From NCBI GenBank assembly GCA_000827265.1, contig KN834751.1, positions 68,113 through 132,112 of the forward strand: a DNA stretch of 64,000 nucleotides, given 5' to 3'. The translations under genes and the position numbers were made by a program. Position 1 is the stretch's first letter, and every line of letters starts with the position of its first letter. This DNA is from Collybiopsis luxurians FD-317 M1. Taxonomy: Eukaryota > Basidiomycota > Agaricomycetes > Agaricales > Omphalotaceae. The notes beneath the pieces were generated by a model, which ran no database searches, had not been told where the DNA came from, and saw only the letters and a program-made list of their open reading frames with translations. Of this stretch, positions 45,638 through 58,206 are shown piece after piece.

Positions 45638-46496
45638 ATGGCCACCACTTTATTCAACGCGTCATGGGCTCGAAACCTGCCCCAGAACAGAGCCGCCATC
45701 ACCCAAAGCATTCCAATTATCAGAAAAATCATTGCGTCCGACCAGTTTCGCTCCTCTGGCTTCACCACCGCAGAAATATTCAGGCTTGCTGTGAAAGAGC
45801 CAGTCCCGAATCATTTCGAAAAGTATGAGCTTCCCAGCGAAACTGAGATTCACCATACAAAGTCTGGCCAGAGAAAGTCCCCTCCACCTCCCCCGCCTCA
45901 TCCAGAACATCCAGTGCGGTCCATTCAGTGCGTTTCAGCATATTTTATTCCGTCATGTCTTTTTCTAAGAAACCTTTTTGAATAGATTTCTGAAAAAGCA
46001 GGTCTTGCCTATCCTTCGGGGCTCAAATGAGATTCGCATGGCTACGGGAAAACGGTTCATCACTGTTGCTGAAGGGACCGTTGGCCCGAACGCTCTTGCA
46101 AAAACCAAAGGAAAAGGCAAGGCTTCATCTGCTAGCTCCCCCATTCCATCATCTGCTTCTCCGACATCCACTTCTCATACCGTCCGTTTGTGGATGCCCG
46201 GCCAGAAACACGGTGTCAAGAAAATTTCTTCCACCCCCACCCCCTTTGGCGTCCAAGTCGGAGTCGGAGAGGACTGGGATCATCTAAACAAACGCCGTAG
46301 AAACACTCGAGATGAAAAGGTTCAACACGACGTCAATATCATGGCACAGGTCCAAAAGGCTGAAAATCAGCAGAGGAAGCGGTTAGCTTGGCAGGAACGC
46401 GTACAGCGACTGGAACGGAAAAAGGAGAGGAATGCGGAAAGGTATCAGAGGTGGCAGCAACGAAAAGCAGAAGTAACAGGTACAAGCGTAATATAG
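45638..46496 (+). CDS. conserved hypothetical basic protein, possibly mitochondrial
   Basis: Two exons. Exon 1 starts MATTLFNASWARNLPQNRAA with a basic, acid-poor N-terminus compatible with mitochondrial import and ends in a proline run before an intron (donor near 45929, acceptor near 45986) that joins VRSIQ to FLKKQVLPILRGSNEI. The C-terminal third is strongly basic and helical (QRKRLAWQERVQRLERKKER), likely a coiled or RNA-contacting helix. About 265 residues. I do not recognise the family with confidence; a mitochondrial ribosome-associated role is a guess based on composition. It converges with PRP3, with only 37 bp between the two stops. Confidence 0.7.
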
Positions 46497-46533
46497 CCGT
46501 GCAAATATAATTATCAGTTGCGTAATCCTAATC

Positions 46534-48871
46534 TCAGAACAACTCTTCTTCTTCCGGTTTCCAGTTCTTCGCCTGATCCCAATAACCTCTTAGTTTCTCA
46601 CCGAGCACTTCCTTCGCTGCATCATCCGTTGGGCAACTTTTAGCCTTGAACGAATTGAAAGACCGGTCTTTCAAGAGGCCCTCCCAAACCAGCCAACACT
46701 GATTGTCCTCGAGTGAAGACGCTTCATTACCTTCATGGCCCTTGGAGGCACTAGAGCTTGCAATGACCTCCTCCCCGGCTCCTTCACCAACATCTTCCTC
46801 GACAACAACATCTGCTGCGTCCCTCGGCCTAGCAGCTTCCGTCCAAGCAATCCGTACCAGCATGAGTCTTTTGTAATTTCGAATAAATTTAGCGGCGCCC
46901 TCAACGTACACGAGGCTGAAGTTGGGATTGAAGATGCAAACACCGGTAAGATTTAACTGTTCAGCATTCTTGCGCACTTTGAACTGATGCGCTGGATCGG
47001 TGAGTTTCTTCACTCTATCCAAGATATTAGAATGGTATCGACAGAGAAAAAAAAATCGTACTTGAAAACAGCACCATAAATACCCTTCTTTTCCTCGTTC
47101 GCCTTTTTGTTGTCAATCTTTTCCCTCCTTTGCTCATCCGTGAGTTTTCTCTCCGCGTTGGCTTTTTCGTGCTGGTGTTTCCGCATAGCAACCTCACGAC
47201 GGACCTTAGCCTCTACACGTGTTGGGTCTTGAATTGCATCGGATGTTAAAACCTTCATGAGGTTGGCGAGACGAACTGTAAAAGGGATAGATAAAGAACA
47301 GCACAGTCCGAATGAGACTACAGCTAACCTTTGGGGGGATCAGGTGGAAGAAGCCCCATCCTAATCCTATCTCTCTTGTCTTGCAATTCACTCGCCCTCC
47401 TGAGCTTGCGCATCTTTTTCTGTTCCTTCTTCGTCAATTTGAGAGGCTTTAATGCAACCTTGTTCTTGTCTCCCGGGGCAGGAATCTTGATTGGATGCTG
47501 AATGTATATGGTTATCGGCGTGTCCGGTGTGGTAATCTTCAGCGATTGCACTCCGAGAGTATCTATATCGGAGTAGTTCTGCGTAGGAAGAAGTGGAGCA
47601 TCCCACCATTCGGCTTGAGGGGGCGGGGCACGCTGTCGGAATATGTGTCAGGAAATTCATATCTAGGTATTATAAAACCTACTTTAATATTCCTCTCGAT
47701 TCCCATGTCACCATCTAAACCAGCCTTCCTTGCACTCTCGGCAATTCTTTGTTTGAGAGCTTCGAGCTTTTGATCCTGACGCATCTGATTGCCAAGGGCA
47801 ATGTACTTTCCCTTGACGTTGAAACGAAAGTTACGCCCCGAACGCTCTTTCGGTGCACCCTCAAAACCAGTATCTTTCGAAGATCCAGAAGCATAGGGAT
47901 TGGCAGACTCAGGTACGGGCGTAGGTGCCGGTGGTGGGGTGGGTGTCGGTGCATTGCGAGCATTAGCCTGGTAGAACACTGAGTCGATGAAAACAATTTG
48001 CGATTTTCAAAAAGAAATACCTTGATTGAAGCAAACTTGGGTTGCATTGGCTTGTATCGATCTTTCTTGGACTGAGGAGCGGCTGGTGTCGAATCTAAAA
48101 GCAAAGGATGAGCGGTCATTTTCAGACCTGAACCCTGTTGCGCTGGTTCTGGAAGACGATTCTTATTTTTGCCCGTTTGTGGCATCGTCTAGAAATGCGA
48201 TTATAAAATGCTTCGATCCTCAATATATAGAGACGTACCATGTATGGATTATCCTTGACGGCCAATTTACTCTGATACTCTGCGACCTTGCGCTTCGCTT
48301 CAGCAACTCTGCGAGCCAAATCATCGGTTATAGCAACAGGTGTACTAGGTGTTCCAGGTGTTCCCGGGGTGGTAGGAGTCCGAGAGGTCTCGCCAGACGT
48401 GACAGGTCGGCTTGGAATGGCGGGCGAAGGAACGGCTGGTCTCTTTGGTAGAGAAGTAACAGTAGCTGGTTTGGGTATAGGAGCAGCAATTCCAATGTTG
48501 GAACCAGGAAGAGTAACATTTGCGCCGCTCAAGACCGTGCTCCTCATGGCGGCCATCTTTGCAGCAATTTCGGCGCGTTTCTGAGCGATGAGGGCAGCAC
48601 CTGCTGCAGACTATGGATGCAAGTTAGCAAAAGTAAATCATGTTCAGAATCACCTACTGTTGAAGCAGCAGCCGAGCCATTGGGAGGATTCTGAGGGTTG
48701 AAAGGGTTATAGAGTAACGTCAGAAACGAATTTGAGAGGATATAATCACCTTGACTCACGTCGCTAGAAGAACAATCAGTAAATGAACATTCAAGATGAA
48801 TAAAAGGCCAGACCTTTTGAGCCTTTTGGAGCTACCTAGGTCGTCGGGAGGGTCAAGAGGTCGTTTGTTCA
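46534..48871 (-). CDS. PRP3: U4/U6 snRNP splicing factor Prp3
   Basis: Component of the U4/U6.U5 tri-snRNP. Start MNKRPLDPPDDLGSSKRLK at 48871, followed by Ala/Pro/Thr-rich exons. Core PRP3 domain: NFRFNVKGKYIALGNQMRQD (near 47830), the EWWDAPLLPTQNYSDID segment (near 47600), LTKKEQKKMRKLRRASELQD (near 47420) and MGLLPPDPPKVRLANLMKVL across an intron (near 47330-47250). The C-terminal DUF1115-type domain has GVCIFNPNFSLVYVEGAAKF (near 46930) and ends WKPEEEELF, stop 46534. Roughly the usual domain content; intact as far as can be read. Confidence 0.94.
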
Positions 48872-48921
48872 TGAGAGTAAGAGGTCAAGAGAAGGAGGGT
48901 TACCTAATTCAGACCGGCCCA
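48872..48921. promoter_or_regulatory. 50-bp divergent spacer between PRP3 and MRPL16 start codons
   Basis: The start codons of PRP3 (48871, minus) and the mitochondrial uL16 gene (48922, plus) are 50 bp apart. Both starts are supported by the sequence that follows. No TATA box visible. Confidence 0.55.
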
Positions 48922-49635
48922 ATGTTTTCACTCTCCTCCATCTCCCGGACGCTGTTTCGCCCGACATGGACGATATTTACTCGAAACAGTGGTCAGCTTG
49001 CGCCCCGTCAGGTCAAATACATTAAAAGACACAAGGGCGTTATCCCAATACCCACTGGCGGCTCTATTAAAGGCACTACTCTCGCTTTCGGGCAGTGGGG
49101 ACTTAGAATAAAGGGCAATGGTGTTCGATTTAGTGCCAAGCAGCTCACAACGGCCGAGGACGTTATCAAACGCAAACTCAAAGTTCTCAAGGGGGCCAAG
49201 GTCTATCTCAGGGTTTTCCCCGACATTCCTGTTTGCATAAAGGTTTGGAAAGGTCGTTTTCTGCATCTCCCATTCCCGGCTGACATTTGACTCTTACCTA
49301 GGGTAATGAAACTCGTATGGGCAAGGGCAAGGGCTCATTCGAGTTCTGGGCCACCCGTCAACCCATTGGTCGCGTCATTTTCGAAATTGGCGGTATTCCC
49401 ATTCGTGAAGAATTAGCTCGCGACAGTAAGCTTTTTTTTTCATTGATATTCCAATCCAGAGTCAATTCTTGGTACAGTTCTCCGTCAAGCCGCCGCAAAA
49501 TTGCCTACTAAAATGGAATTTATTGGTCGTTCTACACCTCCACGACTAGGAAATCTTGTTCTACATTCCCCAAAACCACCCCGCATAGATCCAGCTGTAA
49601 CTGAAAGCCCTCCATCAGATACTGTAACCCTTTGA
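48922..49635 (+). CDS. MRPL16: mitochondrial large-subunit ribosomal protein uL16m
   Basis: Begins [20 protein letters not shown], an amphipathic Arg/Ser-rich targeting leader, then the uL16 core: [39 protein letters not shown] and [14 protein letters not shown], spliced to [20 protein letters not shown] (the conserved MGKGKG loop near 49318) and [19 protein letters not shown] last intron near 49427-49485 precedes [14 protein letters not shown]. Stop TGA at 49633-49635. uL16 sits at the peptidyl-transferase/tRNA site of the large subunit. Confidence 0.95.
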
Positions 49636-49720
49636 TTTGCGTAATTTACTTTACAACGGCGGGTATTTAAGTAATGAACCAGTAGTGCGCGCTTGTAAGA
49701 AAAAGTAAACTCTCTTGTTC

Positions 49721-50347
49721 ATGTCCCGGTCACTGCCATCCACGTTTACCAGCCTATATAGGCTCTTTCTGCGAACATGTTCTGCCTCTGTTCTCCACCA
49801 AAATCTTGCGACGCGTCATTTACGAGCTCTATGGCGTCCAATATTCTCAGATGCAGCCAAAGTTGTTAAAAGGCTTCAGACCAGTGATATTTCACCTTCT
49901 GAACGGGCAGGTCTTGAGAAATGGTTAAAAGATTGGGACGAACGAAGTGAGTAACCAAATCGCTGTCCAAGCAAAATTCCTTATTTCGATCCAGTGGACC
50001 ATACGCTATCCTTGTTATACGTCTCTGCCACCTCGCGCGGTCTACCTCACCAATTAACGCGCAATTTATCCCAATTATATTATTCCGAATATGCAAGAAT
50101 GTCGAAGCGAAAATACCCTGTCTGGAATGCACAGTTGACTCCAAATGCTCGTGAATACCATCCAGAAATTGTCGAGATGACGCTCAAAAAACCAAAGGCT
50201 GTGGCTAAGGAAGAAAAGGCACGACAAGCTCAGTACTTGTCAGATTGCGCTTGGAATTCTCTCGGTCTTGCAATTGGTATGGCGGAGGGTAGGGACAAAG
50301 TATCTCTAGGGAGGACGGAAATAAAGGGAAAAGTCTGGCAAACTTGA
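49721..50347 (+). CDS. small conserved protein, LYR-like N-terminus, probably mitochondrial
   Basis: Two exons joined at A|TG (donor 49949, acceptor about 49993) give about 190 residues. The N-terminus MSRSLPSTFTSLYRLFLRTC contains an L-Y-R tripeptide followed by F and basic residues, and the segment is basic and compatible with mitochondrial import. The second exon encodes RNLSQLYYSEYARMSKRKYP and a basic region ending EIKGKVWQT. The LYR resemblance (mitochondrial accessory-factor family) and a possible relation to fungal DUF1763-type proteins are tentative. It lies 85 bp downstream of MRPL16 on the same strand. Confidence 0.65.
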
Positions 50348-50519
50348 CGTTGTAGGCTGTTCCGGTCATACATCCCCGATGTTGAGCGTTGATAAACGTC
50401 TTTAGTATAAACCTTCTTGCGCAGCTCACTCAGATCAGTGAGGCTGTTCCAAATGCAACTCCAGCGACCATATATAAGTACAGTATGCCAAACGTCTTCC
50501 ATTACCCAACTCCTTCCAC

Positions 50520-52900
50520 ATGAGCCTTGACCAGAATCTCTTCACCCTTCACGTAAAACCAAGCGAGACCGACCCGTCCGTGGTCGATCTCGTCGATCCC
50601 ACTGGAAACATTTTTTACCGTAAGCAAAGAATAGCCGGTCCGGTGTATGCCACACGAGTATACGGTTCGTCCCAGCTTGACCTGTATTCAATAACAATTC
50701 TCGAATAATACGAGGTAGACTTTGTCTCCCAATCTTTACTCGTTACCGCCACCGCTCCTAGCGCAAGTTCCAAAGTTAAGATTCTCGAACTTCGCAATCC
50801 CTCCGTTCCCGTAGAGCTCAAGTCTTCTGGAACATTTACCGTGAAATGGACGTTCCGGTGGGAAGAGTAAGTGGGGTGTCTTTCCCTCTTTGTCTTCCCC
50901 CTATTCACTGTACAATTTTCACAAGACACGAGTTTGAATGGAAGCGCGAAGAATGTTACATGATACGCAAACCTGATCCTCCCGTCCTGGTTGCTATTAC
51001 CAAGGAGATTCCCGGACGCGTCAAGTCTGCTGCGATTCAGGTGTTGGATTATAATCTTAATCGGTAGCTATCAAATCTTATGGCGTCCTGGCTGAGCATG
51101 TCTCTAATGAAAGATCAACATGAAGCTTCGATATTGAAGATCGAAAAGGGCTTGAACTTGTAATCCTCACCGCCTTACTCACATTCCTCGATTCGACCGA
51201 AACAAATAATCCAAAAGACGAAGAGCATGCTTCCAGTGGCAAGAAATCTACCTGGACGACACTGTCACCTTTTGCGATCCCAAAGGTTCCGTCAACTGGT
51301 GCTCTCAATCTGGCGGTACCCGCGGAAAGCGGCTCTTCATCTCCTCACAAGCCCTTGCCGAATGTACGCACACGAACGAAAAGTTCTCCGAGCCCTAGTC
51401 AAACCATCGCGCTCACTCCAAATGCTCCGCCTTTTATGAGACACTCCACCACACCGAATCCGAAATCTAGTGCCCCCTCTTCTCCTCCTACTCCGCCACC
51501 CACGCCTCCGCCTGCTATTTCGCAAGGTCGCAATAGCCATGCTCATCGTGATCCCCGTATTTTCCCCTCTCCTGTTTTCGGAGTGGACTTTGTTGCACAA
51601 CTACAAGCTCTTCGTAGCGTGGTTCACGAAGTCACAGTGCACGAAGAGGGGGCTGTCGAAGATTACGCCAAATTTTGCTGGCGGCTCCTTAAGGTTTGTA
51701 TTTCGGATGTATAATCATTTCTGTCACCTGATAAGTCTGTTGGAGGACGAAGCAATGTGCTTTATCACCGTACGCTCAGGTAGCAGTGCGCAAGTGCAAA
51801 AAGTTTTGGAGGTTGTCGAAGCTACGAAGCGAATTAGGTTTCAAAGAGGTGATGCACAAGTACACCCATTTTTCGGCTTCTGTCTAACGAAAGTCGTTAA
51901 GGCCCTTTTATTGAGCTTCTACAATTCGTTACTTATTACCCGCTTCCCGTCGGGACCTCACGACAAAAGCTTGAAGAAAGAATTAGGCTTGCGTCTATGA
52001 CTCCTAAGGAGGCCAAAAAAGCTCAAAAACAACAAGAAAAGGAAGAAAAGAATCGAAAGAAGAAGGAAAAGAAAGGAAAAGGGAGAGCTCCTGCTGACAC
52101 ATTGAAAGCAGAAGATTTGGAAATACCGCCCAAAAGTGTCCATGTACGATTAACCAAGGTCGAGCTGCAGCAAAAAATCAGCACATTTTCATCCTCAGAG
52201 CCAAAGAAGGTCGATAGCATTGATGACAAGGGAAAAGTGAGCAGCCATAATGCAGAAGGTCAGCAAACTTCACTCGGAGATCTCAGCACCCTCATTGCTC
52301 CTTCGCTTTAGATCCTAGATTTGTTGTTCAGCTTCCGCCGTCAGAAGTACCATCAAAATTCTATCTTCCAGAGAAGGGCAAGAGAACTGCAACAGGTTTG
52401 TTCCATTTTTGCACGCCCCTAGACTATTTGCTCAACACGTCATGATTCTACTTGCAAAATCTGCAGCCCGTGATACGCCACACGGTAGAATGCCGTTAGA
52501 GGACAGACGTGCTGTATCGGAAATTTGGTCTGTACCGCATTCGTTACAGATGCCTGTGCCTACTGCAGCCCCGGGTTCAAAAGATTTGCTTCGGCTATCT
52601 GCTTCCCAGCCTGTACTTTCATCATCGAAAACTCCCCATTCAGACATTTCGTCTTCCTCTAATACTAAGAGTCAGTCGCTTTCGGGCTATCGATTGCAAG
52701 GCGGTGCAGGTGTCGAGACGGCCTCGAAAGCTCATCACCCTCCTCCCCCTTTTCCTCCACGACAGTCGAACAATACCATCAATGAAAAGCCAATTGCTGG
52801 ACCTAGCAGGCGAAGCATAGATCAAGCGCCGCCATCCTATGCAGAGCTGACGATAGAGAATGAGATTGCCGTAGATACGAAACGCCCAGACGGGATGTAA
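50520..52900 (+). CDS. uncharacterised basidiomycete protein, tubby-like N-terminal domain, Pro-rich middle, PPxY tail
   Basis: Starts MSLDQNLFTLHVKPSETDPS, 45 bp after a TATATAA-like stretch (near 50470). The N-terminal about 170 residues have repeated beta-strand pattern (VVDLVDPTGNIFYRKQRI, SSKVKILELRNPSVPVELK) and end VLDYNLNRFDIEDRKGLELV with a hydrophobic helix VILTALLTFLD, reminiscent of the tubby/LURP-type fold; inferred, not proven. A long Ser/Pro region follows, then LLQFVTYYPLPVGTSRQKLE, a Lys/Glu-rich charged helix (EAKKAQKQQEKEEKNRKKKE, near 52020), RDTPHGRMPLEDRRAVSEIW (spliced near 52466) and a C-terminal DQAPPSYAELTIENE. PPSY fits the PPxY consensus bound by WW domains of Rsp5-type ubiquitin ligases. 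At least six introns. No known function. Confidence 0.72.
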
Positions 52901-53356
52901 ATCGTAAATCGTAAACTGCACAATTGTACTCTTACATAGCAAGCATCATGGCACAATCATGGCGGGTTCAGAATCGGGATGAGTGGCCTGGCTTCAAAGT
53001 TCTCTGTTGAGTTAGGTGACGAAAATTGAGGCCTTTGAGGGGTGACTTCACTGGATTCCGCTTGAGTGATGATACGACTAACTGGGAGACGGGTGAAGAG
53101 TATTGTCCAAGATAGATGTCCACTGTCCAGCCTCTTCCGACTGGCCGCACCTCTAAATTTCAGAATCGGATGAGTGTACCTTTGTAAATGTATCTCGTTA
53201 TCATAATCCATAATCAAATGAGCGGAGTACTAGAATCGCTAAAGTATAAGCGGCGCAATAAAACTGCAGGGAAGGCTACATACAACAGTACATTTCAAAA
53301 CATTACAAGTGAATAGAGTAGATTGAGGTTGTTTGGGTAAATCAATGAAATATACC
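52901..53356. other. convergent 3' spacer
   Basis: 456 bp between the stops of the PPxY protein gene and MGM1. No gene or repeat recognised; presumably 3' UTRs and terminators of both genes. Confidence 0.45.
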
Positions 53357-56300
53357 TTAGAAAACGCCTCCGAAGAGTCCCCGATTCCGGCGAGCTTTAG
53401 GTTGCGGATCAGCACGCAGAGTGGACAAGCTGTTAAGCTGCTTCATGACCTGATAGATACATTTCAGAGGAGGATGCAAGAAAAGATTTAAAAAGTTTCA
53501 CCTCCTCCAACTTATCCTTTCTATCCTGAAGATCAAGATGTCGCCTCACTATCGGATTTTCTCTTGCGAATTCAACAATTTCCTTTCTATCCAGGTCGTA
53601 CAGCAGCCTAGAGTCGATTTCGCGGGGGAACTGGAGCAGCAATTAAGCACAGACGATATGTTAGACATTGAAGGACACACCTCGTAAAAGAACTGATCGA
53701 GCAACTCGATATTGAGGAACATGGTCGAAGTGTATGCCAACTTATCCGCTACTACATTCAGGAAAGCCTCTGGACAGAAAACATCATTCTCTGGGCCCGC
53801 CTTACAACGCTTGGACTTGAGGGCGGCTATGCGAAGTTTGAGAATTGATATTCGATCCGTATAGAGCATCGCATGCTTCGCTATAGCTGAGAGTCAGCAA
53901 AAGAATGTCAAGAGCACGAACAAACTGACCATCAAGAATTTGAGCGGAAGGGTATCGGTAGGACTCAGGTATGGTGTCTCCTACTTCCTCTCCATCATCG
54001 CTTTCGAGACCAGCTGCCCCTGCTTTGAGTTTCTTTTCTCTTCTTTCCTTTTCCTTTTCCTCCAAGTTTCGGACGTATCCAACCAATGACCCCAGCCTTC
54101 GGCTACCTCCAACTTTTTTCCTGATATCCTTGAGTTTTACCTCACACATAACAACCTCCTTCTCAAATAAGCTCGCTGCTCTCTCCCGCCCAAGTTCCCA
54201 CTCTTGTCCCTCTACCTCCACTTCATACTTGTAGGGCTTGATGCAATTTTCGACTTGATCGGCAGCTACGCCGACCCTGTCCCGTAAAATATCGTGTGAG
54301 AAGGATATTAATCGTTCTGCCGCACGGGGGTGGTAATTGAATGGTTCCCCAGAGGCTATGGAGTCGATCATCCCCCTCAAACCATCGGCGACGAGTAACG
54401 TCGAGTCTCTTCCGACTCCGGACTTAGTCAAAAGGCTACTTGCTGCATCGAGTTTGTGCCTCCAGTAAGAGTCTACGTCGTCGGGTCCCTTGACTCGCGT
54501 GTCAACCGCCAGATCGCCCAACTCTTTCGCTCGTTTGTCCAACCAATAAAGCTGTTCCAAGACGTCCATTACTTTGTCGTCCAACATTGCCTTGAGCTTT
54601 TCTCGTATAATTGGTTTCCGAAATTCTGCCTTGGCTGACTGAAAGCGTGCCTTTAAGGCGTCCATCGTCTCCGCAACGTAGGACTCGGCAGTTATTCTCC
54701 GGTCGTTATATTGGACTTTGAACTGGTAAGTGGCTTCTTCCAGTTCGAGCTGAACGGCATTTGTGATTCCGTGAAGAGAAGAGGCCATCGAGGATTCCAA
54801 GACTTCCATCAATCTCTTTCGCAAAGTGTCGGTGCCAATCATGATCGAGCCTGAACCGTAAACATTTTTATGAGTGGTGAAAAAGTCATTCTCCCTCCGC
54901 TTAACGACGTCTCCTGTAGTCTCCGACTTCCCCTTCCCGATGGCCTTGGCCACAACTCCCACATAGCCCAAATGTAACGGATAGCGGTTCCCGGCTAGAA
55001 TAGTGGCTCCCTGTTCTGGCGGAACCAGGTCCATTTTCGTGACCACACCTATGGTTCTCAAGCCTAACGGGTCGACTTTCCGACTAGCTCTAAGGGCAGG
55101 ACTATTTGCAAGGTCGACATCCGCCGCACAAACCGCCAAGATGATGTTGGGTTCACGGATATATTTGTCACATAGAGCGGCAATTTTGTCCTTGAGGCTT
55201 TCAGGTTGATCTAGTGATGATATCTGAACATAACCGGGGAGATCTATGAGTGTGAGGTCAGGCACGAAAGGAGAGTAGATGCGAAGGTCAATGGGCTCGT
55301 TAGAGACAGCGTCTGAGGCAGGGACAGCAAGGTTCATGTCCGTAAGGGTGCGTTGGATATCCGCAAATGAGTGGATTTTGCCGAGTCCAAGTCCAGGGAA
55401 TTCTCCGTATTCAGAAGGCTTTTCGCCAGGAGGCGTCGGGGTATGAACAAGAGTTAGTTCAATAGGACGACGAGTAACCATGTTGTTGCCTCTGCATACT
55501 CAGCATTAGAACACAAGCCTGGGAACAAGCTGCATTTGCTTACTTTGGAAGAAATTCGTGGCCAACAATAGCTTCCAACACTGAACTCTTCCCTGAACTT
55601 TGACTTCCAATGACCACTATACTAGGCAGCTTCAAAGCATCGTTTTGGTCAATGCTCAAGAGCATACTCCGTATCTCAATCAACTTCTTGGTGAGGTTCA
55701 TGAGCCCATTTTGTTGTGTCTCAAATCCCCCGCCACCGTTTTCCGCTGTAGGCTTCGAGTCCGATGGTGAAGACATGGTCGCAGCCACTAAAGCGGCAAT
55801 AGCAGCATTGTCGGAAGGCGGTCGCTTCCTCGAGTCAGAGCTTTCATTTTCGTTGTTTTGGCCACCTCCCTCCCCGCCGTCCTTCCCACCATCGCTTTCC
55901 GAGAACAGGTCCTTCAGAAATTGCGGTGCTTGAAATTCAGGCAGCTTGATTTCGGAAAACCGCGACTTGGCTTTCTTCACGCTGTCCGTTGCCGAATCAA
56001 ACAGATCAACTGCAGTATCCTGCACGGAGTTCATCCAAGATTGAGTTTCTTTCCGAAATTCTGCGCTCTTGGTCAGATATGACTGAAATGAGTAAAAGCT
56101 ATTCCAGCACCGACCTTCGAATCTGTATTCTGCATATCCTAAGCCACCAGCCCCAACGGCAGCTCCAGCGATTGGAACTCTGAAGGCCCTGGCGACAAAT
56201 CTGGGAATGGAAGAGTAGGAGAGGGCTCTTGCGTGAATTCTGCGCATATTGGCTGCTAACGGGGTGGAATAACTGGCTCTCAAAGAGCCCGAAGCAAGAA

Positions 56301-56454
56301 GTGTGCCATGATTCCGACTGTATGACCTGGTCTGGTGGAGAATTCGCCGTTTTGAAGAGATGTTTTTCGCAGCTTTAGAGGCTTCGAGACCATATGTTAC
56401 TGTTTTACGTTGAGGAAGTATGGAAGAAAGATGACGGTGTATAGGAAAGTACAT
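53357..56454 (-). CDS. MGM1: mitochondrial inner-membrane dynamin Mgm1/OPA1
   Basis: GTPase for inner-membrane fusion and cristae maintenance. Start [20 protein letters not shown] at 56454 gives a long Arg/Ser-rich import leader and a hydrophobic Ala/Gly-rich stretch ([20 protein letters not shown]), the expected anchor. GTPase motifs: [16 protein letters not shown] (G1, near 55590), [12 protein letters not shown] (switch, near 55470), IDLPGYVQ (G3, near 55240) and VVTKMDL (G4, near 55040). The middle/stalk region follows ([20 protein letters not shown]) and the GED-like C-terminus has [20 protein letters not shown] and an end [12 protein letters not shown], stop 53357-53359. An upstream in-frame non-ATG extension exists but is not needed. 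Complete domain set. Confidence 0.95.
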
Positions 56455-56604
56455 GGCCGCACCAAGGCTAGTAGTACCCAACTATGGTTCTTGATGACGG
56501 CGCGAAAGCAAGACGCGATTACGCTTTCTATTCGGCATTTATGCCATAAGCGCCCAATACAGTACATACACTGACAGTAATAGTACAGACATCAACACCC
56601 TCAG

Positions 56605-58206
56605 TCAAATCTCGCTCTGTCCTTCAAAAGGGCCAATCCGCGCTTCACTATACCTCAAACTCAACTTTCCACTGCTCCTTGTCGCTTCCATATCATCTCG
56701 TATCTTATTGTTTCGAGCAATGCAAGCTTCCATTCCACTAACCACCCTGGTCTTTTCCCCCATTTCACGCGCCCCCTTGACTAACACGGAAGTTCTGGGA
56801 ATACGTACACTCTCATACTCCTTAAATGCGTTCGAGAGAGTTTCGGTGCTAGGATTTTGAGCCGAGGGGTTGAATTTTATGAGAACCCGCACGAGATGAT
56901 AGATATCCTCAAACGCTTGATTGGCTCCTTGTCCGAGATGCTGCATATATCCAAATCAACATCTGAAGGAAACGCGACAGTAAATAACCATACTGGGCTT
57001 GTGGGATGTGCTGCATCCCCGAGAAGGACCACTCTCCCTTTGTACCATGTTGCTAGCTGTGGCCGGTCATACAAACCGTACTGGGGTTGGGTAAGTATTC
57101 CACCTCGTTTACGCTAAAGTTTCGGTCAGAAAAACCTACCTTGGTGAGCTTTAGTGAATTTTTAATCAGTTCACCGGCACCAAAACCCCACTGGGAAGCG
57201 GGAATTTCTTTCAAACTTTTCAGCATTGAATCATCGACCGCATGCCACGTTTCCTTTTCTTCGGACTCACGGCGGGTGACACTGCAAGATAAAACATCAG
57301 TTGTGGACATAGTTACAATAGGTCTATCGACATACGCCCAGGAGTACAAGTTGGGCCCAATGCGATAGGACATTATATGCCCTTCGAGGCCGAAATACTG
57401 GACCATATGCGAGTGGGTGGGATCGAATGACTTTGGACAAAGGGTGATTCCCCCTATCTAGAACAGCAAATAAATTCAAAAAGTCCGCCAGAAATGACCT
57501 TGCTGGCTTGCCTGAGTTAGACCAGTGAATGTAGCCTTTTCTTTTCCGAATAAGCTAGTCCGCGTAACACTGTGAATACCATCGCAGCCAACAACAAAGC
57601 TAGCTGTGTCAGATCTGCCATTTTCGAAGAAAACCTGAACCGAATCTGCGTGTTGTTGGATGTCAACGACTTTGTGTTCCCAATGGATCTCTACGCCTGC
57701 GTTGATAGCAGTTTCAGCAAGAAGGTGAAGAAAATCGTGTCTCCGGACCCCCAATCCTATACTACTGATAGGTTCTTCCGCGACTTGGGAAGGCTCCATC
57801 AGCTTTTCGGTAGTATACTCCCCGAGAAGACCTTCATCTCCTGGTACGGTTGAGTAAAAGGCCATACGATCCTCGACGTGTCCGGGTAGTTTTGCCAAAA
57901 GTCCGGGAATAAGATTGAGGACTTTCAAGCCATTTGATTGAAGCCTAGCAATCGAAACGACGATGAGAAATTTTACGATCATCAACAGGGTACGTAGAGC
58001 ACATTAGAGAAATTCCACCATCAGAATCTTGTACGATTCGTTCGTAAATGACGGGCTGGTAGCCTTTGGACTTTAGAAATAAAGCAAGCACGGGGCCCGC
58101 GACGCCACAACCAACCTGTGATGAGAATTGAACGAACGGCGGATTAGCAGGAGGAAAGACATAAGTTGATACTCACGATGATGACCTTGGTAGGTGCTGA
58201 AGACAT
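56605..58206 (-). CDS. FAD-dependent monooxygenase (salicylate-hydroxylase-like)
   Basis: Flavoprotein hydroxylase. Start MSSAPTKVII at 58206, spliced to VGCGVAGPVLALFLKSKGYQ, so the Rossmann GxGxxG site (V-G-C-G-V-A-G-P) spans the first intron. Later: the intron join GISL-MLQSNGLKVLNLIPGL, RRHDFLHLLAETAINAGVEI, then FVVGCDGIHSVTRTSLFG with the conserved DG motif (near 57570), and RVVLLGDAAHPTSP, the second FAD/GD motif (near 57040), followed by HLGQGANQAFEDIYHLVRVL. Stop at 56605. Substrate cannot be read from sequence; neighbours suggest possible secondary-metabolite or sterol tailoring, which is inference. Confidence 0.9.

Noticed and set aside
56455..56481. N-terminal extension of MGM1 starting upstream of MYFPIHRH
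   Set aside because: The upstream frame opens with TTG, not ATG; the ATG at 56454 already gives a complete import leader.
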